Source of the DNA: Branchiostoma floridae
Lineage: Eukaryota > Chordata > Leptocardii > Amphioxiformes > Branchiostomatidae
Reading direction: 5' to 3'
Assembly: GCF_000003815.2 (NCBI RefSeq)
Contig: NC_049993.1
Span: forward strand, 15,951,350 to 16,015,349
DNA: 64,000 nt
Positions 20,894 to 32,500 of the stretch are shown piece by piece. The notes under the pieces were generated by a model. The model saw nothing but the letters and a program-made list of their open reading frames with translations, did not search any database and was not told the origin of the DNA. How positions within the stretch are numbered: the stretch's first letter is position 1; each line of letters begins with the position of its first letter. Made by a program: the position numbers and the translations under genes.

Positions 20894-21669
20894 GTGCTAC
20901 TACGATTTCTTGTGATAGCATATTCCGCATATCGCACGATGAGTGCAGTGAATCGCAGATAAATCGTAATCAAAATCAGCCATCGCAGAGCATCGGATGA
21001 TGTTCCAAATTTTTCCAGACGGTCGTACGATTTTTCACTTGTGTCTCTTCTAAATAGCCGCCTGACGGCTTTTGTGCATGCTTCTTCAACCAACCGAATG
21101 TGGACCTAGCTGTTGAATACCTTCCTATAATGTCTTTTACTGAAAAAAGAAACCATAACAACATGAGTCTTACAGAATTATCACATTGTTGGAGTTTATC
21201 TTAGTTCCCATTTTATTCATGGGGTTGTCAAGCTCACCTAGACCAACCTCCTTGCCCAGACTATTGCCCTGGTCCGATGGAGGTATGTACCAATCAAAAG
21301 CAGTTTCATTCCTGCAAGTTGGGTTTGTGTCCAAATGACCTCACAGTCTGTGTCCAGATCTGGTCTGTGGGTGACAATCAGATCATCCCTGTTTGCATGA
21401 AATACACCACCTCCTAGCCAATTTGTCTGTCTTTACAGTGTACAATGTAGTTGTCAGGGAAGACTTGCTGCTTGACATGTTTTCATTGAGCCATGACTCT
21501 GCGCCCGCTAATGTCTGGCTTATAAGTGTCAATCACAGTTGCCAATTCAGCAGTTTTGTTTCGAACACTCGGCAGTTTAACAGCAATAGAGTGAACGTAA
21601 CGTTGATCAGATATATCTTTTCCCAGCCAAGCTCGTGTAGAAGAGAAGAATAAGAAGACTCGCTCACGG

Positions 21670-22570
21670 CCCCAGATACCGTAAGGGTGTGGTCACATAG
21701 GTCGTGCAATCGGCGTGGGATCGCTAACTACGCGGCCATTTTAGAGGACATGTACATGTAGTCACAGTCTACAGGACGTATTAATATTACTGCCGGAAAT
21801 GTCATTTAGAGCTCGCAAACTCGTCGCCCGACCGATTTTTGCACAATGTAACAGGGGTATTAAGGTGGGGTAACACCTGCGTATATATTTAAGTCCGTAT
21901 GAGCCGCGCATGGGAGTATTTACCTCCACTAGGCTCCACAGGTCGCGATCGTTGGAAAAAAATAATAGAAATTGGACAAATCAATGTCAGACGAGTTAGC
22001 TTGGTCGCTAACCATACTTTTCGGTCAGCTAACTCATCTGTCATGTTACGTATCTATATTTGTCTAATTTGTACTATTTTCCCCGCGACAATCGGAAGTT
22101 GGGTGAACGTCGCCCAAACGTCACCCGACTAACGGGCGTTCGCCATCCGATTTGCGCTCGATGATTAATAATTATGTCTGTGCTCGCCTATCGGTCTTCA
22201 ATCGTTGGATTGACGCAAGACTATTGACCGATACCCTTGCGAGGTACGCACGATTTGCACGCACGATCTGCGACTCGGTAACGAGCTCTGCGATCTCGGA
22301 GATCTCCTGCGACTTGTCGCTTATGTTAAGAACATGTTTCGCTGCACCGCGACCATCGTAGGACTCCTGAAAATTGCCGGCGATCCCTGAAAATCGCAAG
22401 ATGATCGTGAGAACACCGGACGTCTTACGAAAAATTCATTTTGAGCTCGTAAACTCGCTTCCGATCGAATCGCGCCTAATGTGAGGCGGGTATCATGACG
22501 CGGTCACATAGGTCGTGTGATCGTTATCGATGCCATATTTCGATCCATGCGATTTTTGGGAGTCGTCCGA
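21670..22570. repeat. ggtcacataggtcgtg repeat cluster
   Basis: The phrase ggtcacataggtcgtg occurs at about 21690 and 22502. In between, about 22150-22480 is the reverse complement of 24380-24690. The DNA is rich in cgat motifs, unlike the flanks. This is probably a set of non-autonomous TIR elements; the bounds are not exact. Confidence 0.45.
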
Positions 22571-22878
22571 TGCTCGCTGCGCACCAAAACTTGTTCTAAC
22601 ATCAGCGACTAGTCGTCGGTGATGTTTGAGGTCGCAGAACTTTGAGGTGTCGAGTAGAGTCCGACTTGTTGATCGTTGGCCTCAAGTCGGATGACGTACT
22701 AGTGCTCCCGTTGGTCGGAAGAGATTCGCCTGACTCCCGGTTGTTTCCAAATGCAGACTTTCTTTGATCTAGCGAGGAGTTTTGTCATTGTGGCTCCGGA
22801 TCCTGTCTTAGTATGCGGGCTGGGTTTATCACACAATTTTTGTGGTCCACTGAATGGGTAGAAAGATCTCCACAACTT

Positions 22879-24337
22879 AAGCCCCGGTCACAAAGCGCGT
22901 TTACGTACGATTTGCTGCGATGGAGGTTTTATGCGCGATATAAGCGCAGTACGTCGTAAGTCTGGAAAGAATCGGAAGCAATGGTTTATACTAGAGTATA
23001 TATAAAACCGTGCTCACAAAGATCGTAGGACATCGTACGATAAGGTCATAAGAGCGTACCGGCTATTTTCAGGGGTCCAAGATGGTCGCGGTGTAGCGAA
23101 ACATGTTCTTAACATAAGTCACCGGTGATCTCTGAGGTCGCAGAGCTCGTTACCGAGTCACCTGCAGATCGTCCGTACCTCGCATAGGTATCGGTCGACA
23201 TTCGATTGATAGTTGGAAGTCAATCCAACGATTGATGACCGAGTTCACCTCCAAAAGTCAGACGATTCTCGCTAAAACTGAGACGGCCCGCAGAATCTAG
23301 GAGTATCGCACAAACTCTGGCGACCTTCCTCCACATCTTGCTCTTGTGCAAAGTCAGTGAAGTCGGGCGTGTTTCCTACTAGCATTCTGTTTGTGTGGGG
23401 AGAATGTTCTGCAAGCCTGGACCGAGCTTCTGTCAATTGGTCCTGTCATTAATTTTGCACATGACTGAAACATGTCCCATGCTTTCTGAATTACGTCGTT
23501 TGAATCTTTCCATGAGGATCTTTTTCTTTTCCTTGCTCTTGTAGTCAGGTTGGCCCGTAGTGCAGAGGGTCCGCCTCAAAGAAATCTGCTATGGCGTCTT
23601 CCACTTTGTCCACTGGTCCGTCATGTTTTTCCTCCTCTTTCTTCTCACCATCATCTCGGGATTCTTCGTCTCCGGAGCCACGCTCTTCTGACACTTTTGT
23701 CTTGGTAACTTTTTTGCCCTTCTTTCTCGGCGTCATCTTTCACTCTATACACACATGCGTAGGGGCTTCAGAGGTGTGGTATTAATGATATCTGTCTAAG
23801 TGCAACTATGCTCAATCTTTGTCAAGGTGATAGGCGAGCACAGACCTACTTGTTGCTCATCGACTGCAAATCAGATGGCGAACGACTTCCGTTTGTTTGC
23901 AAATATTGGCCTTTCCGAAACTTGAGGGTAATTCTGACATTGTGGCCCCGTGGTAGTATGTAGGCTGGCTTTGTGACACATTTCTTTTCTTTCATCATTA
24001 TGCCCGCGCACTCCATTCATTGGTTAAAAAGATTCATACGACAAAAGAATCAAAATCTATTGATCTTTTGCCTTTTTGTGAGGAACGTCTTGTGTTACCT
24101 CGTCCGCGTGCAAGAGGTAATGGGAGGTTCATAGATTTACTCACAGGTGATTGCACAAGCCTCGCTTATAGGTGACGTCGACAGGGACAGTTGGGGGAGG
24201 AAGAGGCACGAGTGGAAAATCGTACTACACTCAGCTGCGATGGCTGATTTCGATTACGATTTAGCTTCGACTCACTGCGATCATCGTGCAATATGCGGAA
24301 TCGCAAGGACGTCGCATGCGCTTTGTGACCAGGGCTT
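22879..24337. mobile_element. TIR DNA transposon (AAGCCCYGGTCACAAAGCGC ends) with decayed MADF gene
   Basis: The ends AAGCCCCGGTCACAAAGCGC (22879-22898) and its near-perfect inverse GCGCTTTGTGACCAGGGCTT (24318-24337) are 1.46 kb apart. Inside, on the minus strand, is a frameshifted MADF/Myb-SANT-like protein fragment (23290-23736). That domain is known as the partner DNA-binding protein of PIF/Harbinger elements, which suggests but does not prove that superfamily. Other parts recur at 22770, 24470 and 24765, so the element is mosaic or nested. Confidence 0.5.
23290..23736 (-). pseudogene. decayed MADF / Myb-SANT-like DNA-binding protein of a transposon
   Basis: An ATG at 23736 starts a Lys/Glu-rich leader, then DKVEDAIADFFEADPLHYG. 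The reading then shifts frame near 23547 into DYKSKEKKKILMERFK, and later fragments (DQLTEARSRLAEHSP) are in another frame. The combined pattern resembles a MADF domain (aromatic, acidic and DYK-basic blocks). The gene is broken by at least two frameshifts or stops. MADF assignment is by eye. Confidence 0.45.
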
Positions 24338-24339
24338 AT

Positions 24340-25050
24340 ACCCCTGTCACACTACGCGAAAATCATTCGGACGACGTTTCTGCGAGCTTTAAATGACATT
24401 TTCGTGAGTAAGACGTCCGATGTTCTCACGATCATCCCGCGACTTTTCGGGATCGCCGGCGATTTTCAGGGGTCGTACGATGGTCGCGGTGCAGTGAAAC
24501 ATGTTCTTAAAATAAGCGATAAGTCGCAAGAGATCTCTGAGATCGCAGAGCTCGTTACCGAGGAGTCGGACATCGTGCGTGGAAATGGTGCGTACCTCAC
24601 AAGGTTATCGGTCGACATTCGATTGATAGTCGTGCGTCAATCCAGCACAGATCTAGTTATTAATCATCGAGAGCAATTCGGATGGAGAATGCCCATCAGT
24701 TGGGAGACGTTCGGGCGACGATCGCCCGACTTCCGATTGTTTACAAATATTGAATTTTTGGGAATGTGAGGGTAATTCTAACATTGTGGCCCCTGTGGTA
24801 GTAAGTAGGCTAGCTTTGTGATATACTTTCCTTTCTTGTGTCATTTCTATTTATGTCCGCGCATTCCATTCATTCGTTAAAAAGATTTCGACAACTAAAT
24901 AAGCAACATTTATTGATCTTTTGCCTTCTTTGGAAACGTCTTGTGTTACCTTGGCCGCGTGCAAGAATTCATGGGAGCTTTATTATCATAGATTTATTCA
25001 CCGTCGATCACACGAGCCTCGCTTAAATGTGACGTCGACAGAGACAGATT
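24340..25050 (+). repeat. second copies of the 22-24 kb repeat family
   Basis: 24380-24690 is the inverse of about 22150-22480 and parallels about 23050-23270. 24765-25047 repeats 23930-24195 in direct orientation (acattgtggcccc, ttgatcttttgcct, cttgtgttacct, gtgacgtcgacag). A 121-codon open frame crosses the first block but looks like a by-product of the repeat. Confidence 0.5.
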
Positions 25051-26094
25051 TTTGGTGACAAATACGCATGTCCCTCTGAAGATCTTAAAATATGCCGACC
25101 TTCCTGCGATTTGGAAGTACGTCCGAAGATCGTATATAATATGACAGGGGTACAAGAAACATGCATTTCTGTGCATGAAGGTGCGAGAAAGATGAGACTC
25201 TTTTCTATACGGCGATGTATTTCTGTCAAGTTACAACGTTTTCATAGCGAGCACGTTGTTATCATAGCGAGACCTTTGCTGTTTAACGGAAAGGTCACGA
25301 CTTTCACAGCAAATGTTCTGAATGTCAAAACTTCTGTTCACAGCGATTGTTCTAAAATTGAGTGTCAAACCTCTGGTCATAAACAGACTCACTTAACAAC
25401 CGGGGAACCCTGTACATTTTGCGTCTGCGGGATATGTTGTATGCCACTGGGATCTGGTCACTGTAATGATTTCTGAATACGTGACGATTATATGTACTTT
25501 ATGTACACTGTGGTTTGTAACAAGCATATTTACGCACAGGCACATGAACGTTCATATAAAATGAGGATCCGAAGTGACTTCCCTTTTCATAATAATGCCA
25601 TCATTGGATAATTCCTTGACGTGTAGAATATGCAACGTAAAGCAATTCTGGAGTATAATGGGATCTTATTTTTCCCGTTCCATGTCATGATACAAATTTC
25701 ACGATTATACACTTTTGAGACATGCCACATGCGCCATGGTACTATCCTGCTCCGTTTTTTAATAGATTTATCTTCGAAAAATCATTATCCCTTAACACGA
25801 GTTCAAGGCCACAGCAATGTACCTTAGCAGACACTTGGTACATTTTCTAACATGCACAAAAAATCAGTGTGGGGCGAAATAAGTATTTGTTGGTCCCTGT
25901 ATATTATGGATGTTCAGCAATATAACATGAAATTAGAAAAAAAAGTCGAAACGTATCTGCATGCAGGCGTCGCACGTGGCATTCTTCGAATTTCTCCTAC
26001 TGATACCCAGATCCCCTATGATACCCTTGTATATTGAGCAAGTGGAGTGCTACATCCCTGGCGGAGGGAAGTGGTACTGCATGTAATGTAATTT

Positions 26095-26490
26095 ACTTTG
26101 AAATGCATTGTATACGACTCAGAATACTGTGTAGGACTCAGTGCAGTGTATTGGACATACTACAATGTATTTGACTAACTACGATGTATTTGACTCACTA
26201 CAATGTAATTGACTCACTACAATGTATTTGCATCAGTACAGTGTATCGGACTCACTACAGTGCATTGGGCTCACTACATTGTACTGGGCTCACTACATTG
26301 TATTGGGCTCACTACAATGTATTTTGCCCCTGGAATACATTGTATCCGTGAAATACATTGTATTTGAACCTGTAATACATTGTATTTGAGTAATACAGTG
26401 GATGTAACACATTGTATTAGAGGAATACATTGTATTAGGCCCTGGAATACATTGTATTCGCCCCAAATACATTGTATTAGGCTTTTGACT
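26095..26490. repeat. minisatellite with palindromic AATACATTGTATT core
   Basis: About 18-20 short units. The left half is dominated by actcactacaatgtattt, the right half by aatacattgtatt followed by a variable linker (cccctgg, tgaac, aggccctgg). The core ATACA-TTGTAT is self-complementary, so every unit can form a small hairpin. It sits just downstream of the SLC15 3' end. Confidence 0.75.
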
Positions 26491-26582
26491 GGAATATTAA
26501 ACCATAGGGAAGGTGGGAAGGGGTCAACGAAAGAGACGTTTTTTTTTTACAACTAGGGGACCAAAACCTTTATAATGTCTTC

Positions 26583-29500
26583 TTAAAAGCAAACGTTATT
26601 TGTCAAACAGCACCCTTGTAGCAGGCTGCGCAGGTCTCGGGGAGCCTCCGCCGTATACGCGAACTGGATTCCTGGCGGGAAGGGGAGGTGGGAAGGGGAT
26701 GGTTTTACGAAAGATATAGGAGTTCAGTAGGCCGTGTTAGATAGTCTAAAACGGGATTAAATCTGTACGATTTCTTCTCGAAAGCAAGAGGCATTTGCTA
26801 CAAAAGTCATGACAAGAGGGTAAATATTAGTGGACAACCTCACGCACTTATGCTACATCATCAGAACTGAAACTGAAAGACACTGGAGCTTCTTTTCGGA
26901 ATGAAATTATGAATCGTCTATTTGACAAAAAATCATAAGCAGAGTATGTCCAGAACATGAGATATGAAAGCCTACTGTTCTCTCATAGCACATGTACCAT
27001 AAAAACCTCTGTATTCGAATTTGCCCCTCTTCACCTACTCCCATACAAAATATCATTAGGATCCATTCACGGCCTGCTCAGTTACGCTGTTCGCCCACAA
27101 AATCACCCCACCCTTACCTCATCCCTCAATATGTCAACGAAAAGGCTCAAAACAAACAAACAAACCTACAAACAAACCGCCCTTACCCGCTGTCATAGCG
27201 AACACCTCCGCCAGCCCGATGAGAGTGAACTGTGGGACCTGCCAGAAGATGCTTAGGGTGGAGGCTTCGAACACTTCCCCCGCGACAGTCTGCTCGAACG
27301 AGCCACCATCTTCCTCCATCCTCTGTTTTCGCGCAATCTCCACAAACGCCGCCACGCAGATGGACAGTATGCCGAGGAACATGCCGATTCCTGGACGTGA
27401 AAATTATTCGATGGCGTTCATTCACACAAAGTCGAAACCCAACCTAATGAGCAGACTATATTACCGGACAAAAGAAATGTCATTGTGATAGGATTGAGAC
27501 AATAATTACATACAACTATGAAGAACACCTGCATAAAGAAACGGCAATAAGATTATAGAATGAAAGTGAAGTTGTGAGCTTTTGAAATCGCTCTTTGAAA
27601 CCAAACCACAGCCGTAACTTGTGAAGGTCACTGACTTTAAGACAAAGTAGAGATTTGTACAAAAGACTGGTTTAAAAAAAATTAGCAGGCATTCTTGTGT
27701 CTCGTACAACAATGAGACAGTACAATTTTTACTCTGTTTTTCAAATGACGTAACCTCTTCTTAAGTTCTCGTCTCCACTTAGACGTAACCTAGACGTTAA
27801 CGTTTGGACTAAAACAAAAGAAGGAAACAAAGTTTAAAAACAAACAAACAAACACACAAACAAACAAAAATATCACCTATTCTCTTGAGCATGGTTAGCT
27901 GTATGCCTCTCCTGTCCAGGATTGGGTACACGATCTTGTCCAGCGTGGGAACGAGAACCATGACGGGCACGACGTAGAACAGGTTGAGCGCCGCCACGGG
28001 CACGCTCCCGGGCTCGTCCCCAGAGTCGTCCTCGTCACTGTTAAGCAGACGTAGATCCATCCGCTCTCCCTGAAGGAAGTAGGTCGTCTGCATCTAGAAT
28101 AAATGAATGAACGAATGAATGAATGAATTTGATGTAGTCACCAGCTTTGCAGCGCCACCTATTAAAGTATTTTATTTCTATCATGACTGTACTAGCTCTA
28201 CATAGATTTTTGATAATCCAAACATGTAAACATATAAACAAAGACATATAACAAACAGACAAAACCTTCCTCACCTGGAAGAAGACGATCCTGTACATGA
28301 TCTGGAGAAGGAAGATCGGCACGATCCTGCCGAGAGCTCGCACCTCATCGACCCTGGTCTCACACCAGCGTCCACCGAACTGCTCCTGGAGACCACATCA
28401 ACAAAATGATCAAATTGAACTTTGGTCCTTAAGCCTACACCACTTCTTATTTGGAACATCATTGGAGCATGATCCGAATAAGACCAATTGTCTTTAAGTT
28501 TTAATGTGTATGATAAGGTGAGACATGTTATTGTGCCATAGTGAATAGTCGATTGTATTCATGTTCCAATTAAGACAAAAGTTGTCTTAAAGTTTTAAAG
28601 TGTATGATAAGTTGAGACATGTTATTGTGCCACGCTTGTACCGTATACGCAATTCAGCCTCTGGCTGCGAGGTATATCGTTTTTCAATAAACCATTCATT
28701 CATTCATTCATTCATTCATTCATTCATTCATTCATTCATTCATTCATTCATTCATTCATTCATTCATTCATTCATTCATTCATTCATTCATTCTTCCTGA
28801 AATAAAAAGGTATTTGTCGTGAAAACCATATGCATAGCTCCAAAACAAACGATAGCAGTTCTGCTTCATTACAAAGGACAGCCACAAGCTAGAGGCCTCA
28901 ACTGATCAAGCTCCATATGCCAAATATCATTACAATTCATCCAGACCTTCTTAAGTTATGCTAAGCACAAATACGCGGAAGCATAAACACAGACAGATTG
29001 AAATACAGACAGACGGACAGACAGTCAGATTTCACAGTTGAAAGGTTATTTCTGAATTGATTACCTTTGCATAGTCTAAGATGCCCTGGCCGTCGTTACC
29101 ATGGGAACCTTTCCTCACTCTGTTCTTGACAGCATCGCTCAAGATCAACACTACAGTAGAGACGGCGCTACCTATATAGAGGAAAACGTATTTTGTGAGA
29201 ATGAGTTAAACATTAGCTTTACAGCGAATTCTCAACCGTTGCTATTTCCGGCCCATTGTTCCAGTCCAATACCAACGGAGGTACTGCGTTTGTGAACTTA
29301 ATAACTGATAGTGTCGCAAGGCCTTATAACAAAGTTGAAGTTAAAGTTAAAATGTCTTCAGCTACATCACTCTTTCCCAAATAATGTCAATGAGTGCTAA
29401 GTAGAGAAATCAGTACGTACCGTTTTTTAAGTCTTTGGTATACATTGACAACACGACCAACCGAATGCGATGCAAACACACTACTCACTCAGCCACTGCA

Positions 29501-32500
29501 CCTCACAATAACTAGTACTAAAACTGATTTTTTGATAGGACCTCTGGCCTTTGATAGGACCTCTGAGAGGAAGACAGAGGAACCGTTGGAAAGACAACAT
29601 AAGAGAATGGACCAGGTTGAGTTTAGCAGAAGCCATAAGAGCGGCAGGGGACAGAGACAGGTGGAGGAGAATAGTGGATGGAGTCATGGTGCCCCAACGA
29701 CCCATACAGAGGTCAGGGGATAGGTGAGGTGGTCTGACCTTTTGGTTCCTCCATGTTGAGACGGCCTGCACATCGGCATGTGAGGAGGGTGAGCAGCGTG
29801 ATCCCGGTGGTGAGGACGGGGATCAGGAACCCGATCCAGAACGACACGTCCTGCTGGATCCACGCGATCACGGACAGGGAGAACCCGGCTCCGAGATTCA
29901 GCATCCAGAAAAACCTTAGCAGGGAAACAAGTTTCAGTTTGAGTTTCTTCCTTTGGGCCTTATCGATACCTTATCAACATAAATAATTAGACAAAAAACT
30001 ACACGGCAAACAGGAACATAACCCGGAGCCCGGCCGGGACTACATCCCTTATTGGCACTGGTCGGTTCAAATGGGACCCTAGCATTAATAAACTTCGCTG
30101 GTCCATTGTTAATGTTAAGTCCCATACAGGACTGGTGTTCAGCGTTATGTTACCATTGTAAGTTCCATACAGGATTGTTTGTACAGTGCTAATATCAAGT
30201 TTCATACAGGACTGGTGTCCTCTTTAAATGTTAAGTTCGTTATAGGACTGGTGTTCAGTGTTAATGCTACCATTGTAAGTTCCATAGGGGAAAAACTTCA
30301 CTATGCAGTGAGTGTGCACTGAACGACCTACCAGTTGAAGAAGCTCCGTTCTGTCTCCATGGTCATGCCCGAGGCCTGCTGTGCCGCGAACGGCGCGACG
30401 TTAGCCTTGATGCCGCCCTGCCCGATCACCACCAGGAACAACGCGACCAGGAACACGCCCCTCTCCGTCTCCTGTCCGAGGTCCGACTCCTCACCGAAAT
30501 ACTCCACGTAGGGGAAGGCAGCGATAGGCAGCAAAGCCATTCCTTCGGAAGAAAACAGATGATGTTTTGAAAAGTCAAGTTATTTATTTTCTGTATCCTG
30601 CTCTGTAGGTGCGTGATAGAATAAATCTAAGTGGTTATACTAATGTCAATGGGCTTTGACATTTTCTTAACCACAGTAAGTACTAAGTAATTGCTAAGTA
30701 ATGTGTGTGTATTTCTTTTTTGGTATCTATTTTCTTTTTATCAGTCCATTTGCATTTATATTGTTGAGGTTGATTTTTAAATTTGAGTGTGTCATCTTGT
30801 TACTGTTGTTTATGATTCCAATGAAAAGGAAATGTTAAAGGTACTTAAAAAGGTACAAAATAAATCATGAATTAATGAATGCGCACTTTTCATTGATCAA
30901 TGTCAAAATGAACTTCTTTGCCGTCTTAATATTCACTTCTTGTCAACTTCGACTAGAAGTGTACGTATAATACCACTAACTTTATGACAACTGTAGAAGG
31001 TGCATGAAAAGGTGCATAAAAAGGTACAAAGCAAAAGACAAGGTGTATTTCAATTTACCATCGTCATAAAGGACAATTTTACATTCTGAGGGTTCACTTC
31101 TACTAAAAAGTATGTATAAAACTAGTAAAATTGGAGGCAACTGTAAAAGGCCCTTACCAGACGCCATCAGCAGCCCGCTCCCCACGATGGTGAGGTACCG
31201 CCCTGCGCACGTGTCGGCCAGGAAGCCCCCTAGCGGCGGCAGCAGGCAGCCCGACCCGCTGAACACCAGGCTGATGATCACCGCTTCTGTACTGTAGAAG
31301 ACATCAAAACATAGCAATAGATTCAGTATGGTAAATACAGTAATATACGTCGTCATCTGCGCAGGCTTTAAAAGACAATGATAGGCTTTAACAGACTATT
31401 TGACTCAACCGAAAGGCATGCAGCCCGACCCACTGAACACCAGGCTGATGCTGACCGCTTCCGTACTGTATAAGACAGCACAACATAGCAATAGTATGGT
31501 AAATACAGTAATATACGTCGTCATCTGCGCAGGCTTTAAAAGACTATGATAGGCTTTAACAGACTATTTGACTCAACCGAAAGGCAGCACGACCCACTGA
31601 AACACCAGACTGATGATGACCGCTTCCGTACTTCATAAGACAACATAATATAGCGATAGATGTGTAGCATATGTTACCAAAATGAAGACAGACCTGATAG
31701 TGGATGACACTTGAAGACAGAAGAAAAATGCTAAGACATTGCATGATGACCAATAAACTGGTGGACGTACCGATCGACTGATAAGTATTTAATACCAGGT
31801 CAAATAAGACCAAGGAATAGTCAAGTACCTGAGTTACCAACCTAGGATTGATGCGTTCAAAAATTTGTATTTTCCCAGAACTATCGTAGAGTGGAATATG
31901 TTATCACAAAGCACAGTAGGGGCATCTTTACAGGACAGTATCAAAGAAGACTTGCAGATAGATGTGCAAAAGTTAGGTCTTGATCTTGATCTTGATTGGA
32001 TACTGGACAACGCCCCTCAGTTGGGGCAAAGCGTCCAGGGGGAGTGCTGCGCCTTAATGTCCCCTGAGGCGTCGGAGAACTGCCTCCTTGAACTTTGGAG
32101 CGTCTGTGATCTCCGTGACCTCGTACGGTAGGGAGTTCCAGTCTCTCACGGTTTGTGGGAAGAAGGAATGTTTGTAGCAGTCTTTGTGAAAAGGTAGAGC
32201 CTTGTAAGAATTTGGATTTGAGTGTCGCGATTGGCGCGGTACAGGCTTTAGCTGAGTTTCGACCGGTAGGGCTACTTTATGGTGTCTTGCTTTCTGTAAA
32301 ATTGTTAATCTATTTGCTGTCCTTCTGTTGCGTAAAGTATCCCACCCCAAGTCAGAGACAAGTTTGGTGACACTATCATAACTATGATACGAATTTGTGA
32401 CGAATCTGGCCGCTCTTTTTTGAACGGACTCTAACTTAGCAATATGCTCTTTGTGGTATGGATCCCAGGCAGCGCTGGAATACTCTAAATGTGGTCTAAC

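Larger units (their letters stand above)
19121..21060. mobile_element. GGTCACA-terminated, cgtacga-rich TIR repeat, interrupted
   Basis: The segment from 19121 (ggccccggtcacaagaatcg) matches the left end of the element at 22879. Sequence at 20914-21060 matches, inverted, the right part of that element at 24240-24310. The stretch is therefore probably one or more related DNA elements broken by an L1-like insertion (19426-19930), a LINE fragment (20542-20690) and a MITE (20701-20893). Outer limits are approximate. Confidence 0.4.

Noticed and set aside
24404-24769. 121-codon plus-strand frame as a host gene
   Set aside because: It lies entirely in a repeat also present inverted at 22.2 kb; kept only as a repeat observation.
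25111-25476. 121-codon Cys-containing frame as a gene
   Set aside because: No domain, no plausible splice partners, and it borders repeat sequence on both sides.
28600-28800. Frame ending in repeated SFIH
   Set aside because: Translation of the CATT microsatellite.
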